The notes under the pieces are model-generated. The model did no database searches, had not been told where the DNA came from, and saw only the letters and a list, made by a program, of their open reading frames with translations. DNA of 64,000 nt. Origin: Formosa sp. Hel1_31_208. GTDB taxonomy: Bacteria > Bacteroidota > Bacteroidia > Flavobacteriales > Flavobacteriaceae. Below, in pieces: positions 26,170 to 34,833 of the stretch (within the stretch, counting starts at the first letter, position 1; the number at the start of each line of letters is the position of its first letter). Location of the stretch: contig NZ_LT629733.1 in the NCBI RefSeq assembly GCF_900104785.1, positions 2,955,001 to 3,019,000 of the forward strand. The letters run 5' to 3'. The translations under genes were made by a program, and so were the position numbers.

Positions 26170-27561
26170 TTAGGATTTGGAAAAATGTTTATGCCATAGC
26201 GACAAGGTTAACAGCATACTCGTTGGATGTGAATACCGCACATAGTGGGCTGTTTTAAATTTATGATACGTTTGCTCAACGATGTCTTTCGGTACAAATT
26301 CTAAAAATGACGTTTCAAAAAGATAGTGACGCAGCTGTTCATCGTTTTCAGAGCCTAAGAATTGTAATTCAAAATTACGTTGTATATATGGTTTTCCCAT
26401 TAAAGCATTAAACTCTCGTTGCGCTTTATTTATAATTCTATAGGGTAAATTATAAGGGGCTTTATTATATGGATAGGTATTTAAATTGAATGGTTTTTGC
26501 GCTTGCCAGGTGATATTTGCAAGGGCTTTATCCTGTTTTAAGTGTGCAATCTGCAAACGTCTATCAGCCAAGTATGCTTCAGGAATTGTGCAAATAAATT
26601 CAATCATTCTTTGATCATAATAAGGCAAACTTATGGGGTGGGCGGCCTCAAAGACACTCAAATTAGTTGTGGTCCAGCGATGTGCCCATTGTGAGGTTTT
26701 AAACGCTCTCACTTTTGCACTTAAATTATCAATCTTAATGTTTGATAGGGACGTCTCGACCCTCGACATCACATAGCTCTTCACATCGCCTTTGAGATTC
26801 CAAGATTGCCATAATTGCGCTGCGAGTTCGAGGCCTCCAGGTTTCAGCATTTTCTTTAGCAATATAGGAATAAGCTCCTTTTCTTCTGTGTCTTTTGGAA
26901 CGCCTTTATCAAAGAGCACATCGCCCCAATGTCCCAAAGAAAATAGCCCTTTCATGGATTTTAATTGATTTAAAACCGCCATTTGTCTCGGATGTGTAAA
27001 TTCAGAATAGCAGTGATTTAGTTGTGCCAAATCGTCAATGCAGTCCCATAAATAGCCCTTAGGGATTTTAAAAGACTCAAAGCTAAAATCACAAACCTCA
27101 GCAATGTGTTTGCTTATTTTATGTTCAGGAAACCCATCTTGAAAGGCATAACTAAAGGCATGAACAGGGTTTTTTAAATGTTTTAGAATGAGTGCCTGAC
27201 TTCGACTATCGAGACCACCAGATAAGGGTAAGATTACAGGCTGATCCCCAATTTGAGCTTTTGTGATGCTAGAGAGTAATTGCACATATTCTTCTAAGGC
27301 TTGTTCAAATGAAATATCTCTCGGACTGTAATGCCATTCAAAGTTCGATTCACTTTTAATACGTCTGTTGTGTTCATCGAAATGATGATCATGGGCCGGA
27401 GACAAACACACTACATCTTTCCAATAGGTATCCTCGTCAAGAAAAAAACCTGTTGCCGCAAACACACATATGGCTTCTAAATTGAGCTCATGAGGGGCAT
27501 CAATTTTCGCAAATTGCTGTTTGGTAGGTAGTATTGGTTGCTTTATTATACTCGATTGCAT
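26170..27561 (-). CDS. Asparagine-synthase-like amidotransferase without the N-terminal cysteine
   Basis: A 463-residue protein. The ATP-pyrophosphatase loop is clear in ILPLSGGLDSRSQALILKHL (about residues 108-127), the SGGxDS motif of asparagine synthetase B. The N-terminal 100 residues keep some features of a class II glutaminase domain, but the start is Met-Gln-Ser-Ser, so the Cys2 nucleophile is missing. Related enzymes in O-antigen loci (for example WbpS of Pseudomonas aeruginosa) are thought to amidate uronic acids. With the UDP-GalNAcA genes at 39512-41784, amidation of a uronic acid is a reasonable inference, but the ammonia source is unclear. Confidence 0.78.
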   Translation of the reverse strand: MQSSIIKQPILPTKQQFAKIDAPHELNLEAICVFAATGFFLDEDTYWKDVVCLSPAHDHHFDEHNRRIKSESNFEWHYSPRDISFEQALEEYVQLLSSITKAQIGDQPVILPLSGGLDSRSQALILKHLKNPVHAFSYAFQDGFPEHKISKHIAEVCDFSFESFKIPKGYLWDCIDDLAQLNHCYSEFTHPRQMAVLNQLKSMKGLFSLGHWGDVLFDKGVPKDTEEKELIPILLKKMLKPGGLELAAQLWQSWNLKGDVKSYVMSRVETSLSNIKIDNLSAKVRAFKTSQWAHRWTTTNLSVFEAAHPISLPYYDQRMIEFICTIPEAYLADRRLQIAHLKQDKALANITWQAQKPFNLNTYPYNKAPYNLPYRIINKAQREFNALMGKPYIQRNFELQFLGSENDEQLRHYLFETSFLEFVPKDIVEQTYHKFKTAHYVRYSHPTSMLLTLSLWHKHFSKS

Positions 27562-27613
27562 GAGACCACATATGGAATTTATATCATTAAAATGCTATTC
27601 GGACTCTACATGT

Positions 27614-28549
27614 TTAATAGTCCAATAACTTATATCCTATTCCAAAAATATAATATATAAGACCAGCACAAAACAATTGAAAGACTTTCTTTTTGGTTTT
27701 AAGTTTAAATGCATGCCCTAGGCATTTTAATAGCATTATAAAGCTTAACCTGAAATTTTTACTTTTAACAATCCCTGAATAATATCTTAGAAAATGCCAG
27801 TTTAAGTATTGAATTGATTTTGGGTTTAAAGCTAAGGCCTTCCTATTTTTTATTAAATAGGTGTATACTAAAAGTTTATAAGGTGATTTATTACTGTGCT
27901 CATTTAACCGCTCGGAATGCTCACGGATATTGACCAAAGTTTTATCTATGATAATTGGCTGTAATCCATTTTGCAAGGCCTGCACATGATACTTAAAATC
28001 ATCTGCTGTAAGCAGTGTCTCATCAAACGTGAGTTGCACACGCTCCAAACTTTCGCGTTTCCACAATGGCGAATTGACACCCCATCCAATCTGTTTTCTG
28101 ATAAAATCATTTACTGGGTCTTCACTCCAAATTTCTGGGTTCCAAAACACCTTTTTTGGCACTCCTGCAGTAACAAAAAAAGAAGATTGGCTAATTGTAA
28201 AATCAAAGTCACCCGATTTGAGATGCTCTATATCTATTTCTAATTTATTGGCCAACATGAGATCATCAGAATCAAACCAATTAATGTAATCGCCTTGACT
28301 TTTTAAATACCCATAATTTCTTGCAGCAGATGGTCCTTTAGGCAACTTGTTAGGTTTGGAAAATAACTTAAAACGAGCATCTTTCTGAATATATTCGTGC
28401 ACAACGGTACAGGTATCATCAGTTGATTCATCATCAACAATAATACACTCCCAATTCGGATAGGTTTGAACTAATATACTATCGAGTGTCTCCCCAATTA
28501 AATTCGATCTATTGTAAACCGGAATAATTATAGAAATTAATGGTTTCAA
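27614..28549 (-). CDS. Glycosyltransferase family 2 protein (tandem set, third copy)
   Basis: A 311-residue GT-A enzyme with KPLISIIIPVYNRSNLIGET, ECIIVDDESTDDT, SAARNYGYLKSQGDYINWFD and the acidic DSDD metal motif. It is the third of three adjacent, clearly related GT2 genes (28546-29514 and 29511-30458). The start is TTG at 28549, overlapping the upstream stop by 4 bases. A hydrophobic end (LFCAGLIYYIFGIGY) may bind the membrane. Sugar specificity is unknown. Confidence 0.87.
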   Translation of the reverse strand: MKPLISIIIPVYNRSNLIGETLDSILVQTYPNWECIIVDDESTDDTCTVVHEYIQKDARFKLFSKPNKLPKGPSAARNYGYLKSQGDYINWFDSDDLMLANKLEIDIEHLKSGDFDFTISQSSFFVTAGVPKKVFWNPEIWSEDPVNDFIRKQIGWGVNSPLWKRESLERVQLTFDETLLTADDFKYHVQALQNGLQPIIIDKTLVNIREHSERLNEHSNKSPYKLLVYTYLIKNRKALALNPKSIQYLNWHFLRYYSGIVKSKNFRLSFIMLLKCLGHAFKLKTKKKVFQLFCAGLIYYIFGIGYKLLDY

Positions 28550-29514
28550 TTCTCTCTGGATTTAAAATTAAGAAATCGATATCCTTTTTTAAATAACAGA
28601 TAAGACATATAGCCCAAAGTGGTCTTTAGCATTTGACAATAATAACTTAGTTTGAATTCCTGAATAATCAATCTCCGAAATAGGAAAAAATGCACATGAA
28701 ACTTATGCTTTAATGCTAATATCAAATAAGCACTATACCTTGACATCAAATAATTATTAACCCTGGAACTATTGACGTTTTCAAATTGCTTCACTTCTTT
28801 TAGGTGGCAGTCCATGGAATTAAAATAAGATATTAGTTCTAATTTGTTCAGTTTAGACCGTTCTTTAGATAAAGAATTAGCATGCACTCTATTTTGCATG
28901 AGTGCCTCATCTAAAAATTCTAGTCGAGGATTTCTATATAATTGTCTCAGATTGAAATCCCAGTCATCACCATTGGTTAATTGTTCATCAAATAGATGTT
29001 GCTGAGTCACTAAGAACGATTGGCGCCATAATGGTCCACACACAAAAAAATTAATCTTACCAATAAAAAAATCTTCTAATAAGGTTTCTGAGTAAATCTC
29101 ATAAGTCTTCATTATTGTCAGACTATTGAAATCGACTAATTCTGTTTTAGCCACCACAGCATCTGTTTTTGGATGAAACTCTTTCAACCAATGCTCAAAA
29201 GCAAATGGCTTAAAGAGATCGTCGCTATCAAAAAAGTTAATAAATGTACCTTTTGCTTTTTGAAACCCAAAATTTCTACAACTACATGGCCCTTTAATTT
29301 TATTTTCAGGTCTTGAAAAATAACGGAATCGGTGATCGGTCTCAGTGAATTTTCCCATAACCAATGCCGTGTCGTCATCACCGCCATCATCAACGACTAT
29401 ACATTCCCAATTCGGATAGGTTTGTGCCTTTATTGACGCCAAGGTATCGCCTATAATATGCGCACGATTATAGGTCGGGATAATAACTGATATCATAGGT
29501 GTTGATTGGTTCAT
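28546..29514 (-). CDS. Glycosyltransferase family 2 protein (tandem set, second copy)
   Basis: A 322-residue GT-A enzyme with PMISVIIPTYNRAHIIGDTL, NWECIVVDDGGDDDTAL, a CSCRNFGFQKAKG segment and DSDDLFKPFAF. It shares the spaced residues NRAHIIGDTLASIKAQTYPN with its neighbours, in particular the YPNWECIVVDD stretch. Both ends overlap adjoining genes by 4 bases, so the three GT2 genes are translated as a coupled unit. The acceptor is unknown. Confidence 0.87.
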   Translation of the reverse strand: MNQSTPMISVIIPTYNRAHIIGDTLASIKAQTYPNWECIVVDDGGDDDTALVMGKFTETDHRFRYFSRPENKIKGPCSCRNFGFQKAKGTFINFFDSDDLFKPFAFEHWLKEFHPKTDAVVAKTELVDFNSLTIMKTYEIYSETLLEDFFIGKINFFVCGPLWRQSFLVTQQHLFDEQLTNGDDWDFNLRQLYRNPRLEFLDEALMQNRVHANSLSKERSKLNKLELISYFNSMDCHLKEVKQFENVNSSRVNNYLMSRYSAYLILALKHKFHVHFFLFRRLIIQEFKLSYYCQMLKTTLGYMSYLLFKKGYRFLNFKSREN

Positions 29515-30458
29515 TTTATTTTTTTTGACAAATGATAACCTTTATTGAACACTAAAAAAGACACCATAAATAAGAAGGCCATTAACTTGGATTTTACAGA
29601 AATGAGCGAATCTTTCATAATATAATTAAAAAAGGCACGAAACGCCCATTTAAAATTTCGATGAATCACAAATTGCTTAAACGCAGATAAAAGATAGCCT
29701 TTTAAATAAAGCTTCGTGGGATTATCTAAACGTATTTTAGGATTATTATAAAGTTTTAGACGTGCTACAAAATAATGCCATCGCTTTACATCACTTCCAT
29801 CATAAGTAATACTGCCTTCATGTTCTCTTACATAAATAAGCTCTATGTTTAGCACTGCAACATTTGGCTGCTTATTTAATATGCGACAATGAAACTCCCA
29901 TTCTTGAGCAGCTTTCAATTCTTCATCAAATAAAGTGTTCATTGTTACTAAAAAACTTCGTCTCCAAAGCGCTGCGGGTGTTAACCAAACCACATTATTA
30001 ATTATGTAATTATGTAACGTAAATTTACTATCAGGCGCTATTTGTTTTAATGGTTTCGTTTTGGTTAACTCACTTTTAAATGCAACTGCTTGACACAAGG
30101 AAACATCAATTTCAGGTTTTTTAATTGATGACAATTGAAATTTCAGCAAGTCCTCATTCATCACATCATCACTATCAAACCAATTGATGAATTCGCCTTT
30201 GCTCATGGAAAACCCAAAATTACGAGCACCATTACCACCAGGCAAATACGAATTTGGACGTTTCACATATTTGAATCGTGGATCTAATTCAGTATAGCTT
30301 TTTAGCAACGTATCTGTATTATCAGTTGAGCCATCGTCTACAACAATGCATTCCCAATTACGATAGGATTGATTCAAAATACTATCTAAGGTTTCGCCAA
30401 TTAGATGTGCACGATTGAATGTTGGAATGATTATAGATATCAATGGTTCTTGAATCAT
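29511..30458 (-). CDS. Glycosyltransferase family 2 protein (tandem set, first copy)
   Basis: A 315-residue GT-A enzyme with PLISIIIPTFNRAHLIGETL, CIVVDDGSTDNTDTLLKSY, NGARNFGFSMSKGEFINWFD and DSDDVMNEDLL. It is the first transcribed of three tandem paralogues. The C-terminus has a hydrophobic segment (MAFLFMVSFLVF). The upstream GT2 gene ends 10 bases from its start. Donor and acceptor cannot be told from sequence. Confidence 0.87.
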   Translation of the reverse strand: MIQEPLISIIIPTFNRAHLIGETLDSILNQSYRNWECIVVDDGSTDNTDTLLKSYTELDPRFKYVKRPNSYLPGGNGARNFGFSMSKGEFINWFDSDDVMNEDLLKFQLSSIKKPEIDVSLCQAVAFKSELTKTKPLKQIAPDSKFTLHNYIINNVVWLTPAALWRRSFLVTMNTLFDEELKAAQEWEFHCRILNKQPNVAVLNIELIYVREHEGSITYDGSDVKRWHYFVARLKLYNNPKIRLDNPTKLYLKGYLLSAFKQFVIHRNFKWAFRAFFNYIMKDSLISVKSKLMAFLFMVSFLVFNKGYHLSKKIK

Positions 30459-30468
30459 GAAATTAAAA

Positions 30469-31434
30469 TTAGTAAATAAATACCTTATTTAAGACCCTCA
30501 ATATAAACTTCTTATTTCGTTTGTAGCCCCAAATGACATTCATATTCAAAAAGATAAAAACCATTTGTATCTTCAGTCGCAACGACAAAGGCATGTCATT
30601 TTTATACGTTCTATATCCATTTTTAATTTTGAGCTTATTAGCGCTATACATAGTGACGTCGAGATAGTAAATTTCAATCAAATTTTTGAAAAGCATCCCA
30701 AAATATTTAGCATATAAAGCCTTTTCGATTAAGCCCAAACTCACTAGATTCGTCACGAGCATATGTTCTTTTCGTCGCCCTTCAGATTGGGCGCTATAAA
30801 CACCTCCACTGTGCAACCGATAGGCACTGGTTACAGTATTTAATAACTTTATTTTCCCAAATTTAGATTGCCACAGTAACATGATATTATCTAATCCTGG
30901 AGCCGATGGAACAGTACTAAAATCGCGATTCCGAAATACTCGAGTTAAGGTAGGTGCCCAAATGGGAAGATCTTTATGTTCATATATCTCCATGCGATCG
31001 TCACCCATTAATTGGTCTTTTACAATGTCAGTATTTGAGTTGATTACTCTCGTATTTGTAAAACACACTTCAAAAGCAGGATTTGCTTCTAAAAACGCCA
31101 CTTGCTTTTGTAATTTTTTAGGATCTATCCAATAGTCGTCGCCTTCACAGAGTGCCACAAATTCAGATTTACAGGCGTTCAAAGCATATAAAAAATTATC
31201 ATACATGCCTTTATTTTCGGTCTGTTTTGTATAGGTAATCAATGATCCTTGAGGATGTGTCTCAATGAGACTATTAACAATTATTTCAGTGTTATCTGGT
31301 GAACAATCATCAACAACAATTAATTCAAAGTCAAAAGACGTCTCTTGCATGAGTACACCTTCAATAGCCTGTTTGATGTATAACTCATGATTATAAGTGA
31401 TCATGCACACACTCAAAAGAGGTTTATTGCTCAT
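30469..31434 (-). CDS. Glycosyltransferase family 2 protein (CEGDDYW type)
   Basis: A 321-residue GT-A enzyme. ATG 31434 (MSNKPLLSVCMITYNHE) is two bases after the upstream stop and is preferred to a Met 21 codons earlier that would run into the upstream gene. Motifs are IVVDDCSPDNTEIIVNSL and the acidic motif ALCEGDDYWIDPKKLQKQVA. It is closely related to the gene at 34830-35732, with the same start and CEGDDYW motif, which points to a duplication inside the locus. Sugar specificity is unknown. Confidence 0.87.
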   Translation of the reverse strand: MSNKPLLSVCMITYNHELYIKQAIEGVLMQETSFDFELIVVDDCSPDNTEIIVNSLIETHPQGSLITYTKQTENKGMYDNFLYALNACKSEFVALCEGDDYWIDPKKLQKQVAFLEANPAFEVCFTNTRVINSNTDIVKDQLMGDDRMEIYEHKDLPIWAPTLTRVFRNRDFSTVPSAPGLDNIMLLWQSKFGKIKLLNTVTSAYRLHSGGVYSAQSEGRRKEHMLVTNLVSLGLIEKALYAKYFGMLFKNLIEIYYLDVTMYSANKLKIKNGYRTYKNDMPLSLRLKIQMVFIFLNMNVIWGYKRNKKFILRVLNKVFIY

Positions 31435-31436
31435 AA

Positions 31437-32084
31437 TTAAAACGGCAATGGTTTCAAAGTTTTTTTTATTTCGGCCGGAACTCCCGCCACCATACAATTA
31501 TCTGGTACGTTTTTGGTCACGACAGCACCTGCCGCAACTACCACATTTTTTCCAATGGAAATATCTGGTAAAATTGTTGCATGACTTCCAATTTGTGTAT
31601 AATCCCCAACGCTACTTCTACCAAGTAAAATGGCACCTGGAGAAATATCCACAAAATTACCAATTTGAGTATCATGGGTAAGAATGACACCATAGTATAC
31701 AATAGTGCAAATCCCAAGACTTACATGAGACGATAGTACGGCTCGATCAAAGATATTTGATCCCTCTCCAATAGCAATACCATAGTGCCCAATAGATGTA
31801 TTTGTACTCACTGTGCTTGTTACCACGCCACCCAATGCGGTAAAAGCATCGTACATTTGTTTTCGCAGTTTTGGATTACCCAAACCTAAAATAAAGCGCT
31901 TATCTTCCCTTAAGAAATGCGCACTGGCTTCTTCAAAAGAATTTAAAACAGGGAATTTATCATGTATTTTACCTGAAGAAATCATATTTATATCATCATA
32001 AAAAACCAAACCATCAGTTTGATTCATTTGATGTAATACTTCTAAAATTTCATTCGCAAAACCTCTAGCTCCAACAACTAACAT
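31437..32084 (-). CDS. NeuD/PglD-family sugar O/N-acyltransferase
   Basis: A 215-residue protein. The N-terminal Rossmann-like PglD_N domain begins MLVVGARGFANEILEVLHQM, and the rest is a left-handed beta-helix with turns such as GNFVDISPGAILLGRSSVGD and VVVAAGAVVTKNVPDNCMVA. NeuD and PglD use acetyl-CoA to acetylate an amino sugar or sialic acid. It overlaps the aminotransferase gene by 7 bases, the classic pairing for making an N-acylated amino sugar. The sugar itself is unknown. Confidence 0.88.
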   Translation of the reverse strand: MLVVGARGFANEILEVLHQMNQTDGLVFYDDINMISSGKIHDKFPVLNSFEEASAHFLREDKRFILGLGNPKLRKQMYDAFTALGGVVTSTVSTNTSIGHYGIAIGEGSNIFDRAVLSSHVSLGICTIVYYGVILTHDTQIGNFVDISPGAILLGRSSVGDYTQIGSHATILPDISIGKNVVVAAGAVVTKNVPDNCMVAGVPAEIKKTLKPLPF

Positions 32085-33154
32085 ATATTCGCGTTTATTA
32101 TTTTAATTATTCTATCCACATCCTGACGATCTAAATCTACATAAAGTGGTAAACATAACACACATGCCGAAATTTTGTGGGATAATTGGCATGGTTCTGA
32201 ATGATCAACATATGGCAAAGTATCGAGACTTGGATAAAAATACCGTCTTGCAAAAATAGCTTCCTTCTCTAAAGCCGTCTTTACTTTCATCAAAACCGCT
32301 TCATTTTTAAATATTACTGGGTAATAGCAATAGTTCCATTCTACGCCATCACGTAATTTTAATAACTGAATATCTTCTGAGCCTAATCCATTAGAATAAC
32401 GCTCTACTACAAATTTACGTCGAGCACATATATGAGACATATACGGCAAAACCGCAAGACCCATAGCAGCTTGGGGTTCGCTCATTTTAGCGTTGATCCC
32501 AAGCCCATGAAAAGCTTCGGGTCCGTCGTGCCCAAAATTATGATGGTCATACATTGTATTGTAATACTCTGGTTGACATACGAGCGCGCCTCCTTCTCCA
32601 GTATGAAATAATTTGGTAGCATGAAAGCTACACGTACTCACATCGCCATAAGTAAAAATGGACTGCCCTTTGTAGGTGACCCCAAAACAATGGGCGGCAT
32701 CATAAATGACTTTCAATTGGTGTTTTTTTGCAATCATCTCAATCGCCTCGACATCACAGGGATTACCAAACACATGCGTTGCTAGAATAGCCGAGGTCTC
32801 AGGCGTAATAGCCGCTTCAATCTTGGTCTCATCTATGGTTAAATATTCTGGATGGATATCTACAAATACCGGAGTGCATCCTTCCCAAACAATACTGCTT
32901 GTTGTCGCTACATAAGAGAAGGGTGTGGTAATAATTTCACCTTTGAGACCTAAAGCTTTTATGGCGATTTGTAAAGGCAAGGTCCCATTGGTCATGGCAA
33001 TGACATTGGGAACCTGAAGATGCTCTTTTAATTTTTGTTCTAATTCTTGTACCAAAACACCTCTATTGGTCATCCAACCCGTCTCCCAAGCCTTTTTTAA
33101 TAATGCTTGATAGTCGTTTTGTGGTGGCAAAAATGTTTTTGTTACGTTGATCAC
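32078..33154 (-). CDS. DegT/DnrJ/EryC1/StrS family sugar aminotransferase
   Basis: A 358-residue PLP enzyme that aminates a keto sugar nucleotide with glutamate. The catalytic lysine is Lys181 in CSFHATKLFHTGEGGAL, and YDAAHCFGVTYKG (about residues 151-163) supplies the PLP-binding Asp. The N-terminus has MTNGTLPLQIAIKALGL and TPFSYVATTSSIVWEG, both usual in the family. The GTG start overlaps the sulfotransferase stop by 4 bases. It is followed by a NeuD/PglD acyltransferase. No 4,6-dehydratase is seen in this window to make the keto substrate, so that must come from elsewhere. Confidence 0.9.
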   Translation of the reverse strand: MINVTKTFLPPQNDYQALLKKAWETGWMTNRGVLVQELEQKLKEHLQVPNVIAMTNGTLPLQIAIKALGLKGEIITTPFSYVATTSSIVWEGCTPVFVDIHPEYLTIDETKIEAAITPETSAILATHVFGNPCDVEAIEMIAKKHQLKVIYDAAHCFGVTYKGQSIFTYGDVSTCSFHATKLFHTGEGGALVCQPEYYNTMYDHHNFGHDGPEAFHGLGINAKMSEPQAAMGLAVLPYMSHICARRKFVVERYSNGLGSEDIQLLKLRDGVEWNYCYYPVIFKNEAVLMKVKTALEKEAIFARRYFYPSLDTLPYVDHSEPCQLSHKISACVLCLPLYVDLDRQDVDRIIKIINANIC

Positions 33155-33804
33155 TGCTTTCGTTTTACATCTAAGGTTTTATTCATCCAAGGGAAATCAT
33201 CACCTATTGGTGGTTGATTTAAAAACGTACACAATTTACCATAGTCTTTGGCATTTGACACATTGATTACCACTAATTTTTCAGGGCGACTTTTGAAGTA
33301 GTTTTTAACCGTTGCATTATACTGCTCATAAAAGGCCTTTAAAACATTCTCGTCGTAAATATTATCGTCAGGAGTACCGTAAACATTTTTGGCAAAACTA
33401 TAAGCAAAACCTTGCTCACGATACGGCGTATTTTTCAAATCAGTTGCGGTAGGAATTCGTTTTCCATCAGCCCATAGTTTAGAATGAAAGCGTGTTAAGG
33501 ATTCATACCACTGCTCGGTTGAATCCCGCTCCGTGAGAATAAACTTTGCATTTGGAAATGCGAGATCTAAATGTTGATAGGTATATGGAAGGGAAAAGGG
33601 AATATCCTGAAAAGCTTGAGCTTTTTTACAAAACGCAATAATGGTTTTAAAATCCCGTTGATGCCAAGACTTTAAAAGCAATTCGCCTTTCACTTGGTTT
33701 CCTTTGGTATAACCCATTTGTTTTAAAACCGTCTCAATGGTGGTGGTTCCCGTCTTATTATGACCAATACAGAATATCTTGGGTGATTTCTTAAACAAAC
33801 GCAT
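33151..33804 (-). CDS. P-loop sulfotransferase family protein (3 of 4)
   Basis: A 217-residue protein with IFCIGHNKTGTTTIETVL at the N-terminus (PAPS 5'-phosphosulfate loop) and FILTERDSTEQWYESLTRFH as the 3'-phosphate region. It shares many residues with the gene at 36610-37311, for example KGELLL, FQDIPFSLP versus FQDVPFSLP, and FPNAKFILT versus FPNSKFILT, so the two are paralogues. It sits just before the aminotransferase gene with a 4-base overlap. It probably sulfates a sugar of the glycan; the acceptor is unknown. Confidence 0.82.
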   Translation of the reverse strand: MRLFKKSPKIFCIGHNKTGTTTIETVLKQMGYTKGNQVKGELLLKSWHQRDFKTIIAFCKKAQAFQDIPFSLPYTYQHLDLAFPNAKFILTERDSTEQWYESLTRFHSKLWADGKRIPTATDLKNTPYREQGFAYSFAKNVYGTPDDNIYDENVLKAFYEQYNATVKNYFKSRPEKLVVINVSNAKDYGKLCTFLNQPPIGDDFPWMNKTLDVKRKQ

Positions 33805-33915
33805 ACTGTAAATTTATGTTTTTTTGACAAGTATAAATAATTTGACACCAATTCATCCTTTTAAAATATATGCTCTAAGACTCTAAATTTGTGATACAGC
33901 ATTAAAAAAAGTAAA

Positions 33916-34833
33916 TTAATTTTGTAAATAATGTCTCCCTTTAGTGACATTTTTCTCACGACTTTTTTCAATTAATGGCCTTAAACTTTTTAATATCCTG
34001 AGCTCTTTTTTATAATGCGAAATACGATTTAACTTAAATTGTAATATCGCTTTCACTATTAAACGTTCGAGCTTGTGGATTTTTTTTTCTATATGGTTGT
34101 TAGACAATATATTCCCATAATGAACTTTATAACTTAACTCTAGCTTCTTATAATAAGCATCAGTATAGATAATTAGTTTCTTATGAACCCGTTCAGTTCT
34201 ATCATGGATGATAAAAATATTCGGCACAACACCAATATGAAATCCATGATATAATACACGCTGACAATAATTATCATCTTCACCATAATGAAAAAACAAA
34301 GGATCAAAACCTCCAACAGTATCTAAACAAGATTTCGAAATTAACCAACCTGCAGCATTTACGAACGGAACGTGGTAAACATTTTTAAGAGTATTTCCTA
34401 AAACAAAATCTGAATAAAATTGACCTGTTTGTTCTTTAAGCATAAACGAGGAAAAGTTTTTATCAAGTCTCTTTTTATCAGCAGTAATATGTATTGGACT
34501 TAGAACACCAAATACAGGTTGCTTTTGCTGAATACTAACCATCTTTTCGAGTACATTACCTACTAAATAGGCATCTTGATTGAGCAAAAACACATGTTCT
34601 GCATCTTTTTCAAGAGCATACAGTATGCCCAAATTATTCGCTTGACCAAAACCTAAATTAATATCTTGCTCTAATAAGGTTATATCCGGGTAGTTTACTT
34701 TAATAAAACTAACGGATTCATCTGAAGAATTATTATCGACAACGATAACACGGTATTCTTTGCAGCTATCTAGGCATTGCTTCAGCCATGCCATACCATT
34801 ATATGTAACGATGACGATATATATATTTTTCAT
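33916..34833 (-). CDS. Glycosyltransferase family 2 protein (rhamnosyltransferase-like)
   Basis: A 305-residue GT-A enzyme with KNIYIVIVTYNGMAWLKQCL, YRVIVVDNNSSDESV, LGFGQANNLGILYALEKDA and HVFLLNQDAYL in place of a DxD motif. The pattern NNSSD and GFGxANNxGI is that of WbbL/RfbF-like rhamnosyltransferases. The segment FFHYGEDDNYCQRVLYHGFH fits the same group. DNA here is AT-rich. It overlaps the upstream GT2 gene by 4 bases. Rhamnose as the donor is suggested only by family resemblance. Confidence 0.86.
   Translation of the reverse strand: MKNIYIVIVTYNGMAWLKQCLDSCKEYRVIVVDNNSSDESVSFIKVNYPDITLLEQDINLGFGQANNLGILYALEKDAEHVFLLNQDAYLVGNVLEKMVSIQQKQPVFGVLSPIHITADKKRLDKNFSSFMLKEQTGQFYSDFVLGNTLKNVYHVPFVNAAGWLISKSCLDTVGGFDPLFFHYGEDDNYCQRVLYHGFHIGVVPNIFIIHDRTERVHKKLIIYTDAYYKKLELSYKVHYGNILSNNHIEKKIHKLERLIVKAILQFKLNRISHYKKELRILKSLRPLIEKSREKNVTKGRHYLQN

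Noticed and set aside
33820..33915. Promoter between the sulfotransferase (33151) and the GT2 gene (33916)
   Set aside because: TTG and -7-like sequences occur, but spacing does not fit, so no claim is made.
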